DNA from: Thiodiazotropha sp040506775
GTDB lineage: Bacteria; Pseudomonadota; Gammaproteobacteria; Chromatiales; Chromatiaceae
DNA: 64,000 nucleotides
Assembly: GCA_040506775.1 (NCBI GenBank)
Contig: JBEVWC010000027.1
Location: 161,127-225,126 of the forward strand
Direction: 5' to 3'
Every line of letters starts with the position of its first letter. Position 1 is the stretch's first letter. The notes under the pieces were generated by a model. The model searched no databases. It was given only the letters and a program-made list of their open reading frames with translations, and was not told where the DNA came from. A program made the translations under genes and the position numbers. Shown one piece after another: positions 46,983-55,290 of this stretch.

Positions 46983-48355
46983 ATCCATTCGACACCCCAG
47001 CCCCATCCATCGATAGGGATATCTACTCTGTCTCGCGTCTGGTGCGTGAAACCCGCGCTGTGCTCGAAGCCAGCTTTCCCCTGATATGGGTCAGCGGCGA
47101 GATTTCCAATCTCGCGCAACCCGCCTCCGGCCACATCTATTTCAGTCTCAAGGATGAAGCCGCCCAGGTCCGCTGCGCCATGTTCCGCATGAAGCGTCAG
47201 CTGCTGCGTTTCAAACCCGCCAACGGCCAGCAGATCCTGATGCGCGCACGCATCAGCCTGTACGAGGCGCGGGGTGAATTCCAGCTGATCGCAGAGCATA
47301 TGGAACCGGCGGGGGAAGGCGCCCTGCAACTCGCCTTTGAACGACTCAAGCAGAAGCTGGCCGCAGAGGGACTGTTCGACACCGCATTGAAACGGGAGAT
47401 TCCCATCCCGCCACGCCGCCTGGGCATCATCACCTCTCCCAGCGGCGCGGCCATCCGCGACCTGCTCACGGTGTTGAAACGCCGCTTCCCGGCCCTCCCG
47501 GTGGTGATCTACCCGGTCCAGGTGCAGGGCGAAGACTCAGCCCGGCAGATCGTCCGCAAACTGCAGCTGGCCGCCCAGCGGGACGAGTGCGACCTGCTGA
47601 TCCTCAGTCGGGGCGGCGGCTCCATCGAGGACCTGCAGGCCTTCAACGATGAAGCCCTCGCCCGGGCGATCCGCAACAGTCCGATCCCGGTGGTGACCGG
47701 CATCGGTCACGAGATCGATTTCACCATTGCCGACTTCGTCGCCGACCGGCGCGCCCCCACCCCCTCCGCCGCCGCTGAGCTGGTGACGCCCGATGAACAG
47801 GAATGGCGGCAACGCCTGATGACTCTCGAGCGGCGCCTGCGCCAGCGTCAGCAACAGCGCCTCGCACAACTTCGGGAGAGCTGCCGCAACCTGGAAAAAC
47901 GTCTGCACATGCAGCACCCCCGGCAACGCACCCAGCAACGCGCCCAGCAGCTCGACGACCTGGGATTGAGGTTGCGCAACGCCCTGGAACGACGTCTGCT
48001 GCAATACCGGCACCGCCTGTCTCAGGCGCAACACCGCCTGATCAGCCATTCACCGGAAAAACGTCTGACCCAGCTGAAGAACACCTACCTGCAACTTCAG
48101 GAGCGACTCAACCGCAACATCGGTCAGCAGCTTGATCACCGACGCAATCGCCTGCATCAACTGGCCCGCGACCTGCACACCCTCAGCCCCCTGAACACCC
48201 TCGGGCGGGGCTATGCTCTGGTGCTGCGGGACCGGGACGGAAAGATCCTGCGTTCCCATGAAGAAGTCGATCCCGGTGAACGGATCACCGCCCGACTGTC
48301 ACAGGGCCGACTGCGTTGTGAGGTGATTGAAAGCAAAGCGGATAGCAAGGAGTGA
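46979..48355 (+). CDS. xseA: Exodeoxyribonuclease VII large subunit
   Basis: Large subunit of the single-strand-specific nuclease, with an N-terminal OB fold (YSVSRLVRETR, VSGEISNLAQPASGHIYFSLKD) and the catalytic domain. The latter contains PRRLGIITSPSGAAIRDLL, GGGSIEDLQAFNDE and TGIGHEIDFTIADFVAD. A long coiled coil follows and LGRGYALV closes the domain. The product from the TTG at 46979 is 458 residues, the usual family length. That TTG overlaps the stop of the upstream gene (TTGA), implying coupled translation; no ATG or GTG lies at a better position. The longer frame starting at 46889 would overlap the previous gene by 94 bases and is unlikely. Confidence 0.93.
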   Translation: MNPFDTPAPSIDRDIYSVSRLVRETRAVLEASFPLIWVSGEISNLAQPASGHIYFSLKDEAAQVRCAMFRMKRQLLRFKPANGQQILMRARISLYEARGEFQLIAEHMEPAGEGALQLAFERLKQKLAAEGLFDTALKREIPIPPRRLGIITSPSGAAIRDLLTVLKRRFPALPVVIYPVQVQGEDSARQIVRKLQLAAQRDECDLLILSRGGGSIEDLQAFNDEALARAIRNSPIPVVTGIGHEIDFTIADFVADRRAPTPSAAAELVTPDEQEWRQRLMTLERRLRQRQQQRLAQLRESCRNLEKRLHMQHPRQRTQQRAQQLDDLGLRLRNALERRLLQYRHRLSQAQHRLISHSPEKRLTQLKNTYLQLQERLNRNIGQQLDHRRNRLHQLARDLHTLSPLNTLGRGYALVLRDRDGKILRSHEEVDPGERITARLSQGRLRCEVIESKADSKE

Positions 48356-48361
48356 CGGCCC

Positions 48362-48443
48362 GTAGCCCGGGTGCAGCGCAGCGGAACCCGGGATGCCCCC
48401 ACCGCTCGACACCCTGGATTACGCTCCCCGCCATCTAGGCTAC
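48362..48443. repeat. Inverted-repeat element GTAGCCCGGG..., degenerate copy
   Basis: Begins with the same 31-bp arm as the elements at 48733 and 60458 and ends in GGCTAC, but the right arm is decayed. It lies just downstream of xseA and may form a terminator-like hairpin. Confidence 0.75.
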
Positions 48444-48483
48444 CCATGTTCCATGCAACCGACTAAGAAATGTAGTGTCGCAA

Positions 48484-48696
48484 TTACTTGAATTTATCCA
48501 AAAACAACCATTCCCAGGGAAAAAATATTGCGGTCAGTAAAATCCCAGCTACGGGTATATCTCCCGATTCATGACGACCGCCGGCAAGACTGTACATAAC
48601 ACCACCGAGCAACAGGATTACGAAAATGAGAATAATCCGGCGGATGACATAATATTTTTTGTCACCTGCTTTTACTTTATCCCTGGTGAATTTCAT
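48484..48696 (-). CDS. Small two-span membrane protein
   Basis: A 70-residue protein with two hydrophobic segments (IILIFVILLLGGVMYSLAG and VAGILLTAIFFPWEWLFL) and a basic N-terminus, predicted to sit in the inner membrane. The ATG at 48696 is preferred over a TTG at 48714. It lies alone between two inverted-repeat elements, is AT-richer than its surroundings, and is not recognised as any family. Existence as a gene is plausible but not certain. Confidence 0.5.
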   Translation of the reverse strand: MKFTRDKVKAGDKKYYVIRRIILIFVILLLGGVMYSLAGGRHESGDIPVAGILLTAIFFPWEWLFLDKFK

Positions 48697-48732
48697 AGAC
48701 CGATGTATATCCAAACATCCCTATAGAGCGTT

Positions 48733-48832
48733 GTAGCCCGGGTGCAGCGCAGCGGAACCCGGGGAGATCGGTGAGGCGTGTTACGGAGCGCGAGGAGGCA
48801 TCCCGGGTTCCGCTGCGCTGCACCCGGGCTAC
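48733..48832. repeat. 100-bp inverted-repeat element at the left end of the sulfur locus
   Basis: Perfect 31-bp arms, starting GTAGCCCGGGTGCAGCGCAG, enclose a 38-bp centre. A close relative lies at 60458-60558, at the other end of the locus. It ends 44 bp before the stop of the NtrC-family gene. It resembles REP/BIME or MITE elements; no transposase for it is present. Confidence 0.88.
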
Positions 48833-48875
48833 CTGTGCCCCCACGAGACGCACTCAATGCGCCCATAACCCGTAT

Positions 48876-50288
48876 TCAAACATCCAGATTGTAACGTTTG
48901 ATCTTACGCCACAAGGTCGACTTGTCGATGCCAAGAATCTCAGCAGAGAGAGTGCGATCACCATGGGTTTCGCGCAATGTCTTGCGAATGAAAAAGGCCT
49001 CCACATCTTCCAGGCTTTGAGGCGGCAGATGATCGAGAGCCTTGCCCCCCGCCTCACCCAACGGGCTCATCTTGGCTGGCAGCACATCGGTATCGAGCTT
49101 GTCGGATTCCGTCAGAATCATCATGCGTTGAATGACATTTTCCAGCTCCCGCACATTACCGGGCCAATCATGACGCATCAATGCACCAAGCGCTGAGGTT
49201 GCGATCCCTTTGACCGCCTTGTCGAGCACCTTGGCAAAGCGGTTAATGAAAAAGTAAACCAGTAGCGGGATGTCATCACGTCGCTCGCAAAGCGGTGGAA
49301 TCTCCAGTTCGACCACGGCCAGGCGGTAGTAGAGATCCTCGCGGAATTCACCGTTCTCGATCAACTCTTTCATGGATCGGTTGCTGGCGGCCAGCAGCCG
49401 CACATCGACACTCCTCGCTTCGGTATCACCCATGGGATAGAAAGTACCGTTCTGCACCACCCGTAACAGTTTCGCCTGCAATGACAGAGAGGCATTGTTG
49501 ACCTCATCGAGGAACACCGTTCCGCCATCGGCGACCTGAAACAATCCTGGCTTACTGCGTTCGGCCCCGGTGAATGCACCTTTCTTGTATCCAAACAACT
49601 CACTCTCGATCAAATGCTCAGGTATAGCGGCGCAATTGATAGCGACAAATTCCTTGTCACGGCGCTGACTCTGAGCATGGATTTGATGTGCCACGACTTC
49701 CTTACCCGAACCGCTTGGGCCGGTAATGAGTACCGGACAATCATATCCGGATGTGGCATTGATCATACGCCTAACCTGCTGCATGGCCACTGACTGCCCC
49801 ACCAACCCAGTACCTTCGACGAATAGCTGATTTTCCTTCACCAGTCGCCGGTTCTCCCGACTCAGCTGGTAGTGTTCCAGGGCACGCTCCACGGTGCAGC
49901 GCAATTCAACGTTTTCAAAAGGTTTCCGAATATAGTCGAAGGCACCCGCTTTTAGCGCCTCGATGGCGGATTCCACGGTGGCAAATCCCGTTACCAGAAT
50001 CACCTGGGTCATGGGATCACACTGCTTGGCAAACCTGAGCACATCCATGCCATCGGCTCCCGGCATTTTTAGATCGGTGACCACCACGGAGATCTGATGA
50101 TTCTCCATGTAGTCCATGGCATCGTTAGCCGAGTCCGCGGCGACGATCTCGACCGGAGTTTCGATTGCCGAGAGCACCTGTACCACCAGGTCGCGCATTC
50201 GGGGATCATCCTCGGTAATGAGAATTTTCAAGGTGTTGTCCATCACCGGTTGCTGCTCCTCACATGGTTGCTTTTCGGCCGCTATCAT
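48876..50288 (-). CDS. NtrC-family sigma-54-dependent response regulator
   Basis: A 470-residue activator. The N-terminal receiver has its phosphoacceptor in VVVTDLKMPGADG. The central AAA+ domain shows Walker A GPSGSGKE (near 191) and the sigma-54-contacting GAFTGA (near 237). The C-terminal Fis-type helix-turn-helix is LSAEILGIDKSTLWRKIKRY. It follows its kinase with overlapping ATGA. Three sigma-54-type promoters occur within this locus (53762, 56888, 60124), so this regulator very probably activates the adjoining porin, cytochrome, rhodanese and sulfur-carrier genes. An ATG 15 codons downstream is an alternative start. Confidence 0.94.
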   Translation of the reverse strand: MIAAEKQPCEEQQPVMDNTLKILITEDDPRMRDLVVQVLSAIETPVEIVAADSANDAMDYMENHQISVVVTDLKMPGADGMDVLRFAKQCDPMTQVILVTGFATVESAIEALKAGAFDYIRKPFENVELRCTVERALEHYQLSRENRRLVKENQLFVEGTGLVGQSVAMQQVRRMINATSGYDCPVLITGPSGSGKEVVAHQIHAQSQRRDKEFVAINCAAIPEHLIESELFGYKKGAFTGAERSKPGLFQVADGGTVFLDEVNNASLSLQAKLLRVVQNGTFYPMGDTEARSVDVRLLAASNRSMKELIENGEFREDLYYRLAVVELEIPPLCERRDDIPLLVYFFINRFAKVLDKAVKGIATSALGALMRHDWPGNVRELENVIQRMMILTESDKLDTDVLPAKMSPLGEAGGKALDHLPPQSLEDVEAFFIRKTLRETHGDRTLSAEILGIDKSTLWRKIKRYNLDV

Positions 50289-51673
50289 GAGCTTTCAATC
50301 TCCAGGTATTCCGGCAACTTCACCACGAAGCGGGCCCCCTGTTCATATTCATGGTCAAGCCGAATTTCGGCCCCTCGTTTCGCCAGCATGGCCTGGCCAA
50401 TGGACAATCCCAGACCACTGCCTTCTCCAACCTCCTTAGTGGTGAAGAACGGATCGAATATGCGGCTTCTATTTTCTCTGGACACACCAGGGCCATTGTC
50501 TTCGACGCTGACATACACCGAGCCATGGTCGTCGCGCCATGATCGAATGGATATCTTCGCCTGGGTGGTCTGTCGCAAAGCCTGCATCGCATTCAGCATC
50601 AGATTGGTAAGGACGATTTCGAACTCTCCGCAGCCCCCCTGCACTAGCAGAGTGGCAGGATCGAGATCAATCTGAAGGTCGATCTTCATACGCCGTAAAC
50701 GGCAACTGATAAAGGTCTCCACCACTTCACCAACAACCTGATTGACATCACAGGAATCGTTGTCACAACGCTCTCGTCTGGCATAGTTCAGAAGGTCCTG
50801 GATGATCCTTGAGCAACGTTTTGCTTCATCGGCAATGATCTCGAGGTACTGAGTCTTCTGTTCGTTATTGTTGCCCTGAGTATCTCCGAGCAATCGGGTG
50901 TAACCGAGAATATTGCCCAATGGAGTATTCAGTTCGTGCGCCACACCAGCGGCAAACTCACCCATTGCCACCAGCTTCTCACGCATCGCGACGCTCTCTT
51001 GGAGTTGACGGTACTCGCTCATGTCCTGCAATGTAATGACCGCACCCATGTCTGCATCCTGCTGGGTCAGAAACGAGAGGTTGAGTGAAAAATAGTGCCG
51101 CTTGCCATCGATCATCAGGTCGATCTGCTGGTTATACAAAACGCGCTTATAGAGGAAGGTATCGCGAAGGATATCCCGGTCACCTTCTTCAAGTTGCAAC
51201 AGATCGAACAGGTTCTGCCCGACCAGCCCGCCATTTGTAAAATGGAACAACTCCTCAGCCTGACGGTTCACCGAGTTAATCTTAAGATTGTCGTCGACAC
51301 TCAAAAGTGCACCAGGAAGACTCTGTAACAAGGCATTGATCTTGTTACGTTCATTCGCCACCCGTCCCTGACACTCTTCAACTGTCGAGAACATCGAAGT
51401 CAGGATGGCAAGCATGCGATTGTAATCGGTGATGACTCGTCCGACTGCCCCTCCCCGGGAAACATGGGGCGAGAGGGGTTGCAGCAACCCCTCCTGAGCC
51501 TGGAGAATGTTCTCTCGCAAGGCATTGAGTTGCCAGCGTTGATAGAGATAACCAACGATCGCCAGCACGATGCTCAATACCGCGGCAATACGTAACCAGA
51601 GCTGGTCGTCTATGAATGCGACCAGCAACAATACGACAACGACAGCGGCGAAGCCAATCGCCGCTGTCGTCAA
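50285..51673 (-). CDS. Sensor histidine kinase paired with the NtrC-family regulator
   Basis: A 462-residue kinase with two N-terminal spans (about 3-20 and 26-44) and almost no periplasmic part. A PAS domain (about 115-225) and the H-box AAGVAHELNTPLGNILGY follow. The ATPase domain has LMLNAMQAL, EDNGPGV and GEGSGLGLSI. It probably senses an internal or membrane-linked cue. The start is a TTG at 51673 with AGGAGG seven bases upstream. An out-of-frame ATG GCT TGA lies between them, a two-codon mini-ORF that could lower expression. It lies 94 bp after the porin gene. Confidence 0.9.
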   Translation of the reverse strand: MTTAAIGFAAVVVVLLLVAFIDDQLWLRIAAVLSIVLAIVGYLYQRWQLNALRENILQAQEGLLQPLSPHVSRGGAVGRVITDYNRMLAILTSMFSTVEECQGRVANERNKINALLQSLPGALLSVDDNLKINSVNRQAEELFHFTNGGLVGQNLFDLLQLEEGDRDILRDTFLYKRVLYNQQIDLMIDGKRHYFSLNLSFLTQQDADMGAVITLQDMSEYRQLQESVAMREKLVAMGEFAAGVAHELNTPLGNILGYTRLLGDTQGNNNEQKTQYLEIIADEAKRCSRIIQDLLNYARRERCDNDSCDVNQVVGEVVETFISCRLRRMKIDLQIDLDPATLLVQGGCGEFEIVLTNLMLNAMQALRQTTQAKISIRSWRDDHGSVYVSVEDNGPGVSRENRSRIFDPFFTTKEVGEGSGLGLSIGQAMLAKRGAEIRLDHEYEQGARFVVKLPEYLEIESS

Positions 51674-51767
51674 GCCATGGCCTCCTGGCAGTTCCGGGTG
51701 ACGCTCCTCCCGAGCGGACCGTGTGGATACTTGTTCGAGAATATGGTTTTCCTCTTTGAATTCTGCC

Positions 51768-52937
51768 TTAAAAGATCAGTTGCAGACCCAGAGTCGCCTG
51801 ATCATAGTCCTGCAGTGAATGGATGCTGGGATGTTCCTCCTCATAGCTAACATTTGCATATTCAAAGGTCACCTTCAACCTCTGGCCATCGATATAGTAG
51901 TTGGCGCCAATACTGTTCCACTGGTTATCGTAGTAGGGACCATCGGTGTCGTAGTCGAGGGCCTCATGGCGATAGAACAGCTGCAGACGGCCTGGACCCA
52001 CCGGACTCGGGAACAGGTAACCGAACTTCGCATAATAACCGTCCAACTGGGTGTTGACGGTCAGCTCAGGATCTGGATTCTGGTTGATAGCATCCCCCAC
52101 GTCGTAGTCGAAGGCCGCTGCTGAGGCGGTCACCGTTCCAAAATCAAAGGGATATTCGTAAAACACATCCGCCGTCCAGGCCGTATAGTCCTGAGGATCG
52201 GATCGGGCGGGATAATCGGCATAGGCGACGTCTCCCTGGTAATCGTACGCCACACCAAAGGTCAAGACCTTGCGGGTGCCGAGATAAGTACCCCGGTAAC
52301 CGTAATCATATTCAGGGTCCAGCATAGTGTAATGGAGGCGGGTGGTGATCCTGGGGGAGTCCTTTACCACTTCGTCCCCTTCTCGACCGTCGGCGATCAT
52401 CAGACGATACTGAAGCTTGGCATCTGCCAGATTACCCCAGACTGCCACGCCAGTATCCCGCGTACCACCAAAGGGTGTATAGGAGAGAACCTCGGACCGA
52501 TCCAGGGTCAACGGTTCCAGACAGGCCTCAAGATTCTCACGCGAGAAGGTGTTCTTGAAACGACCCACAATGAAGCGCAGCGGATCCGAGTAGTCCAGGG
52601 TAATGTAGGCATCCCGATAATAAACCGAGCGGTCATCGTTCCCGGCACGACTGTCGCTACCCGCTTCCAGTTGAGCATAGAATCCAATGCTGTCGTTGTA
52701 TTGACCACTGAGCGTGATCCGATTGCGCCGCAGAAACATATCGGTCTGACTGCCGTCATCCGTGTTTGAAGTGAAGCTGCGGTACTGGCTCCAGCCCTGA
52801 ACTGCGTAACTGAGCGTAAGGGAGCCCTGTTCTCCAAACTCTATGGTGGGCCCTGCCTGTGCCGAACCTGCAGCTGCCAGAGTAACCGCACCGGCTGCCA
52901 GCAGGCGCACATATTGCGAATGCTTATTGTTTTTCAC
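51768..52937 (-). CDS. Outer-membrane porin, OprO/OprP-like barrel
   Basis: A 389-residue protein with a signal peptide (RLLAAGAVTLAAAGSAQA). Alternating beta strands typical of phosphate-selective-porin-like barrels end in aromatic LGLQLIF. Features include the FLRRNRITLSGQYN and AQLEAGSD segments. The GTG start has AAGGGGG upstream and overlaps the end of the triheme cytochrome gene by 14 bases. It may form the outer-membrane channel of a porin-cytochrome-type conduit or admit an oxyanion substrate; the choice is open. Confidence 0.85.
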   Translation of the reverse strand: MKNNKHSQYVRLLAAGAVTLAAAGSAQAGPTIEFGEQGSLTLSYAVQGWSQYRSFTSNTDDGSQTDMFLRRNRITLSGQYNDSIGFYAQLEAGSDSRAGNDDRSVYYRDAYITLDYSDPLRFIVGRFKNTFSRENLEACLEPLTLDRSEVLSYTPFGGTRDTGVAVWGNLADAKLQYRLMIADGREGDEVVKDSPRITTRLHYTMLDPEYDYGYRGTYLGTRKVLTFGVAYDYQGDVAYADYPARSDPQDYTAWTADVFYEYPFDFGTVTASAAAFDYDVGDAINQNPDPELTVNTQLDGYYAKFGYLFPSPVGPGRLQLFYRHEALDYDTDGPYYDNQWNSIGANYYIDGQRLKVTFEYANVSYEEEHPSIHSLQDYDQATLGLQLIF

Positions 52938-53445
52938 TGCTTACCCCCTTGCTTGCAACGTACTTGCTCAACAATGTGCTGCCCTCATCCCCAGCGTGAC
53001 ACTTGAAACAGAATTTATCGGGTTGAGAGAGCGAGTCGCCCACCATGCCACCATGAGCAATACTCTCCTTCATGAGACGCGGGTTGCCACCATGACAACC
53101 AACGCAGGAGTTGTTGACCCGATCGTGGTCCTGATGCCAGGGCTGACTGGTCGGGGCACCGGCACGTTTGCCGTTATGGCACTTGAAACAGCTCGAAGCA
53201 CCAAGACCGCAGGCATTTGCCAGGCGGATGGGTGAAAGTTGAGACAAGCTGTCCTGCAGGGATACGATCGCTGAATCGCCCCAACCCTGCGTCGGCTCGG
53301 ACATCTGCTTGGATAGCGAATCAGGCATTTCTGATGCAGGGGTTAATAACACCGACAGCACCAATCCACTTACCAAGAGCACCCCGGAAAGCAGTGTGAT
53401 TCGTCGCAAACCCTGGGTAAATCTGGACAGCAACTTCTTTATCAT
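52924..53445 (-). CDS. Membrane-anchored triheme c-type cytochrome
   Basis: A 173-residue protein with one N-terminal hydrophobic segment (ITLLSGVLLVSGLVLSVLL) acting as anchor or signal, and three CxxCH heme sites: CFKCH, CVGCH and CFKCH. Additional histidines (WHQDHDR, AHGG) could be distal ligands. It is probably periplasmic, passing electrons from the inner membrane. It overlaps the preceding small exported protein gene (ATGA) and the following porin gene, so the three are coupled and would share the sigma-54 promoter at 53762-53777. Confidence 0.9.
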   Translation of the reverse strand: MIKKLLSRFTQGLRRITLLSGVLLVSGLVLSVLLTPASEMPDSLSKQMSEPTQGWGDSAIVSLQDSLSQLSPIRLANACGLGASSCFKCHNGKRAGAPTSQPWHQDHDRVNNSCVGCHGGNPRLMKESIAHGGMVGDSLSQPDKFCFKCHAGDEGSTLLSKYVASKGVSSEKQ

Positions 53446-53684
53446 TGGTTTTCTCCTCCTCGTGATCGATTCTCTTGTTCTGATTCATTGTCGCCTTTCG
53501 AGCCGCCGTTGCGTTCGCGTTCCGCACGACGGATATCCGCCTCGCTGAGTCCGCCGCTGCACATGCACACCGGACCACTCTTGAAACGCAGACCAGAGGG
53601 ACTTGCCGCACCCCCGCTCCGCTCATCCAGCCCGGCACACATGGCGGTATTCCACCCAACCGCCAAACCCCAGACAGCCACCAT
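53442..53684 (-). CDS. Small exported cysteine-pair protein in the cytochrome operon
   Basis: An 80-residue protein starting at the ATG at 53684, which has a strong AGGGAGG about 11 bases upstream; a longer frame begins at or near the predicted transcript start and is less likely. A short signal (VAVWGLAVGWNTAMCAG) is followed by a motif with three nearby cysteines (one near residue 17, then VCMC near 39-42) and a charged, glycine-rich tail. No family is recognised. It is the first gene after a sigma-54 promoter and overlaps the triheme cytochrome gene, so it likely works with that cytochrome. Confidence 0.65.
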   Translation of the reverse strand: MVAVWGLAVGWNTAMCAGLDERSGGAASPSGLRFKSGPVCMCSGGLSEADIRRAERERNGGSKGDNESEQENRSRGGENQ

Positions 53685-53761
53685 GAGAAAAGTTACCTCC
53701 CTGAACTGATGCGGCAATCTTGTGGAGTCAGGTTTCATGGATCTTTTCATAGATCTTCTAG

Positions 53762-53777
53762 AGCATTTCCTATGCCA
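53762..53777 (-). promoter_or_regulatory. Sigma-54 promoter P1, TGGCATAGGAAATGCT
   Basis: GG and GC dinucleotides are 10 bp apart, as required for -24/-12 recognition. The predicted start is near 53751, giving a 67-base leader to the 80-residue protein gene. TTGCA motifs at 53833-53838 and 53870-53878, the latter inside the pentaheme gene, lie 80-130 bp upstream as candidate activator sites. Confidence 0.72.
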
Positions 53778-53864
53778 AAGATATATTTCTCTTATTAACA
53801 ACGAGTTACGATATTCCATCCGAGCACACTGGATTGCACAAGGCCTTCCGGGGCGGATTTGCTC

Positions 53865-55091
53865 TCAATTTGCAATCCGCCCGTTAACCGGTAGCGACTT
53901 GTCCATGCGAATCAGCTCGTAGCGGGTTGCACGGGCATCCGTATAGGCCGTTTCGAGCAGGCCGAGGGAAGCGGCCGGTAATCGCTCCGGCCGCTCAAGC
54001 ATTTGTTTGAACATCCGTTCGTAGTGTTCCCTGGGCACTACCGCAACATCCAGGGTCACCACACCGGAGTTCGCCTCGGTCCATGCCTGCAAACGATGGC
54101 TTTCACCGGGGGCTATACGGGTGTCAGCCAGTTCCCGGTTCAAGTCGACATTCACCTGCCAACCGATGGTCGACTGCGCAAGACGCTCCGTCTGACCGTC
54201 TGTCCTTAGCAGATTCAGGGTCAATACAACCTTCGGCACCATGTAGGTGGGAAAAAGGTGTCCTACATCCACATTGGTCAATGAGGCGGAAATCCGATAA
54301 CGTCCATCCACAGGTGTCACATGCAACTCGGCGCGCACAGCATTGCGCACCATCTGCGGATCATGGATACCGCGCCAGAGATGCCGGCGGTCGGGCATAT
54401 GGCAATCCTGACATTGGCGCTGCTCAGCGGCAGCCGGACTTGCCAGCCACTGAGCATAGGTATCCTCCTGCAGCTTGCCGTTGACGCGTGGGCCCTCCTC
54501 CGGAAACTGATGGCAGGACGCACAGAAGCGACTGTCTGAGAACGCCTCGTGAACCGTGAATCCCGCATGCGGCAGGCGCCCCGTAGGCAGCTCTGCTCGA
54601 GGTTCTGGACCGAAGCGTTGATGTCGACGCACATGACAGGCGGCACAAACCAGCCCCTGTTGGTCAAGATCCCCGCCGACATAGTCCGGTGGTGCTTGCT
54701 TTGGCGCGCCCGGCCAGTCAAAACGCAACGCCATCAACGCCTTCTGCTCCGCCAATGGCGCATGACAGTCAAGACATTTGTTGGCCTGGGACTGATTCAT
54801 GAGATGCAGCTGCCACATCAGGCCTGCAGAGACCGTACGGCTATGCAGACTGGTCTGCCAATCCTCCCACTGTCGCGGGTGACAACTGCCGCATTCGCCA
54901 GGTGCCAGGGAACCCTCACGATCTGTGAATCCCTCAGGCAAAGGACCTTGCGGGGCAATAGGGCGTTGCCAGTGACGATCGACAAAGGTGTCTATGGTGA
55001 TCTCTTCACGCGCAAGAAGATAGAAAGCGAGCAACAAACACAACAGCGCCAGAATCAAACCAGACACAATCAATCCCACACGCCCATTCAT
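53865..55091 (-). CDS. Membrane-anchored pentaheme c-type cytochrome
   Basis: A protein of about 408 residues with an N-terminal anchor (VGLIVSGLILALLCLLLAFYLL) and five CxxCH sites (CGSCH, CLDCH, CAACH, CASCH, CQDCH) in the first two thirds. The last third is a beta-rich domain without hemes. The arrangement resembles cytochrome c554-like multiheme proteins. The ATG at 55091 puts the anchor at the N-terminus; upstream extension is possible but unsupported. It is separated from the rhodanese gene by a strong terminator. No sigma-54 motif is visible directly upstream, so it may rely on read-through or another promoter. Confidence 0.88.
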   Translation of the reverse strand: MNGRVGLIVSGLILALLCLLLAFYLLAREEITIDTFVDRHWQRPIAPQGPLPEGFTDREGSLAPGECGSCHPRQWEDWQTSLHSRTVSAGLMWQLHLMNQSQANKCLDCHAPLAEQKALMALRFDWPGAPKQAPPDYVGGDLDQQGLVCAACHVRRHQRFGPEPRAELPTGRLPHAGFTVHEAFSDSRFCASCHQFPEEGPRVNGKLQEDTYAQWLASPAAAEQRQCQDCHMPDRRHLWRGIHDPQMVRNAVRAELHVTPVDGRYRISASLTNVDVGHLFPTYMVPKVVLTLNLLRTDGQTERLAQSTIGWQVNVDLNRELADTRIAPGESHRLQAWTEANSGVVTLDVAVVPREHYERMFKQMLERPERLPAASLGLLETAYTDARATRYELIRMDKSLPVNGRIAN

Positions 55092-55197
55092 GGGAGATCC
55101 ATCAGCGAAGCCCTGTAGCACTCGCACAATCGACTCGTTTCCGCCAAGCGCATCCTCCGTCGTACCACCACGGGTTTCAAAGCATGACCCCAGTGAG

Positions 55198-55225
55198 AAA
55201 AAAAGGGCCCGCACATGTGCGGGCC
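55198..55225 (-). terminator. Rho-independent terminator after the rhodanese lipoprotein gene
   Basis: On the minus strand a near-perfect GC-rich hairpin (GGCCCGCACATGTGCGGGCC) is followed by seven thymines. It lies 66 bp beyond the stop codon at 55291 and would separate that gene from the pentaheme cytochrome. Confidence 0.9.
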
Positions 55226-55290
55226 ATAATACACATCGAAATAATCAATCCGATTGAATAACACCCAGCCGGATTGATACTACCCGCAGC

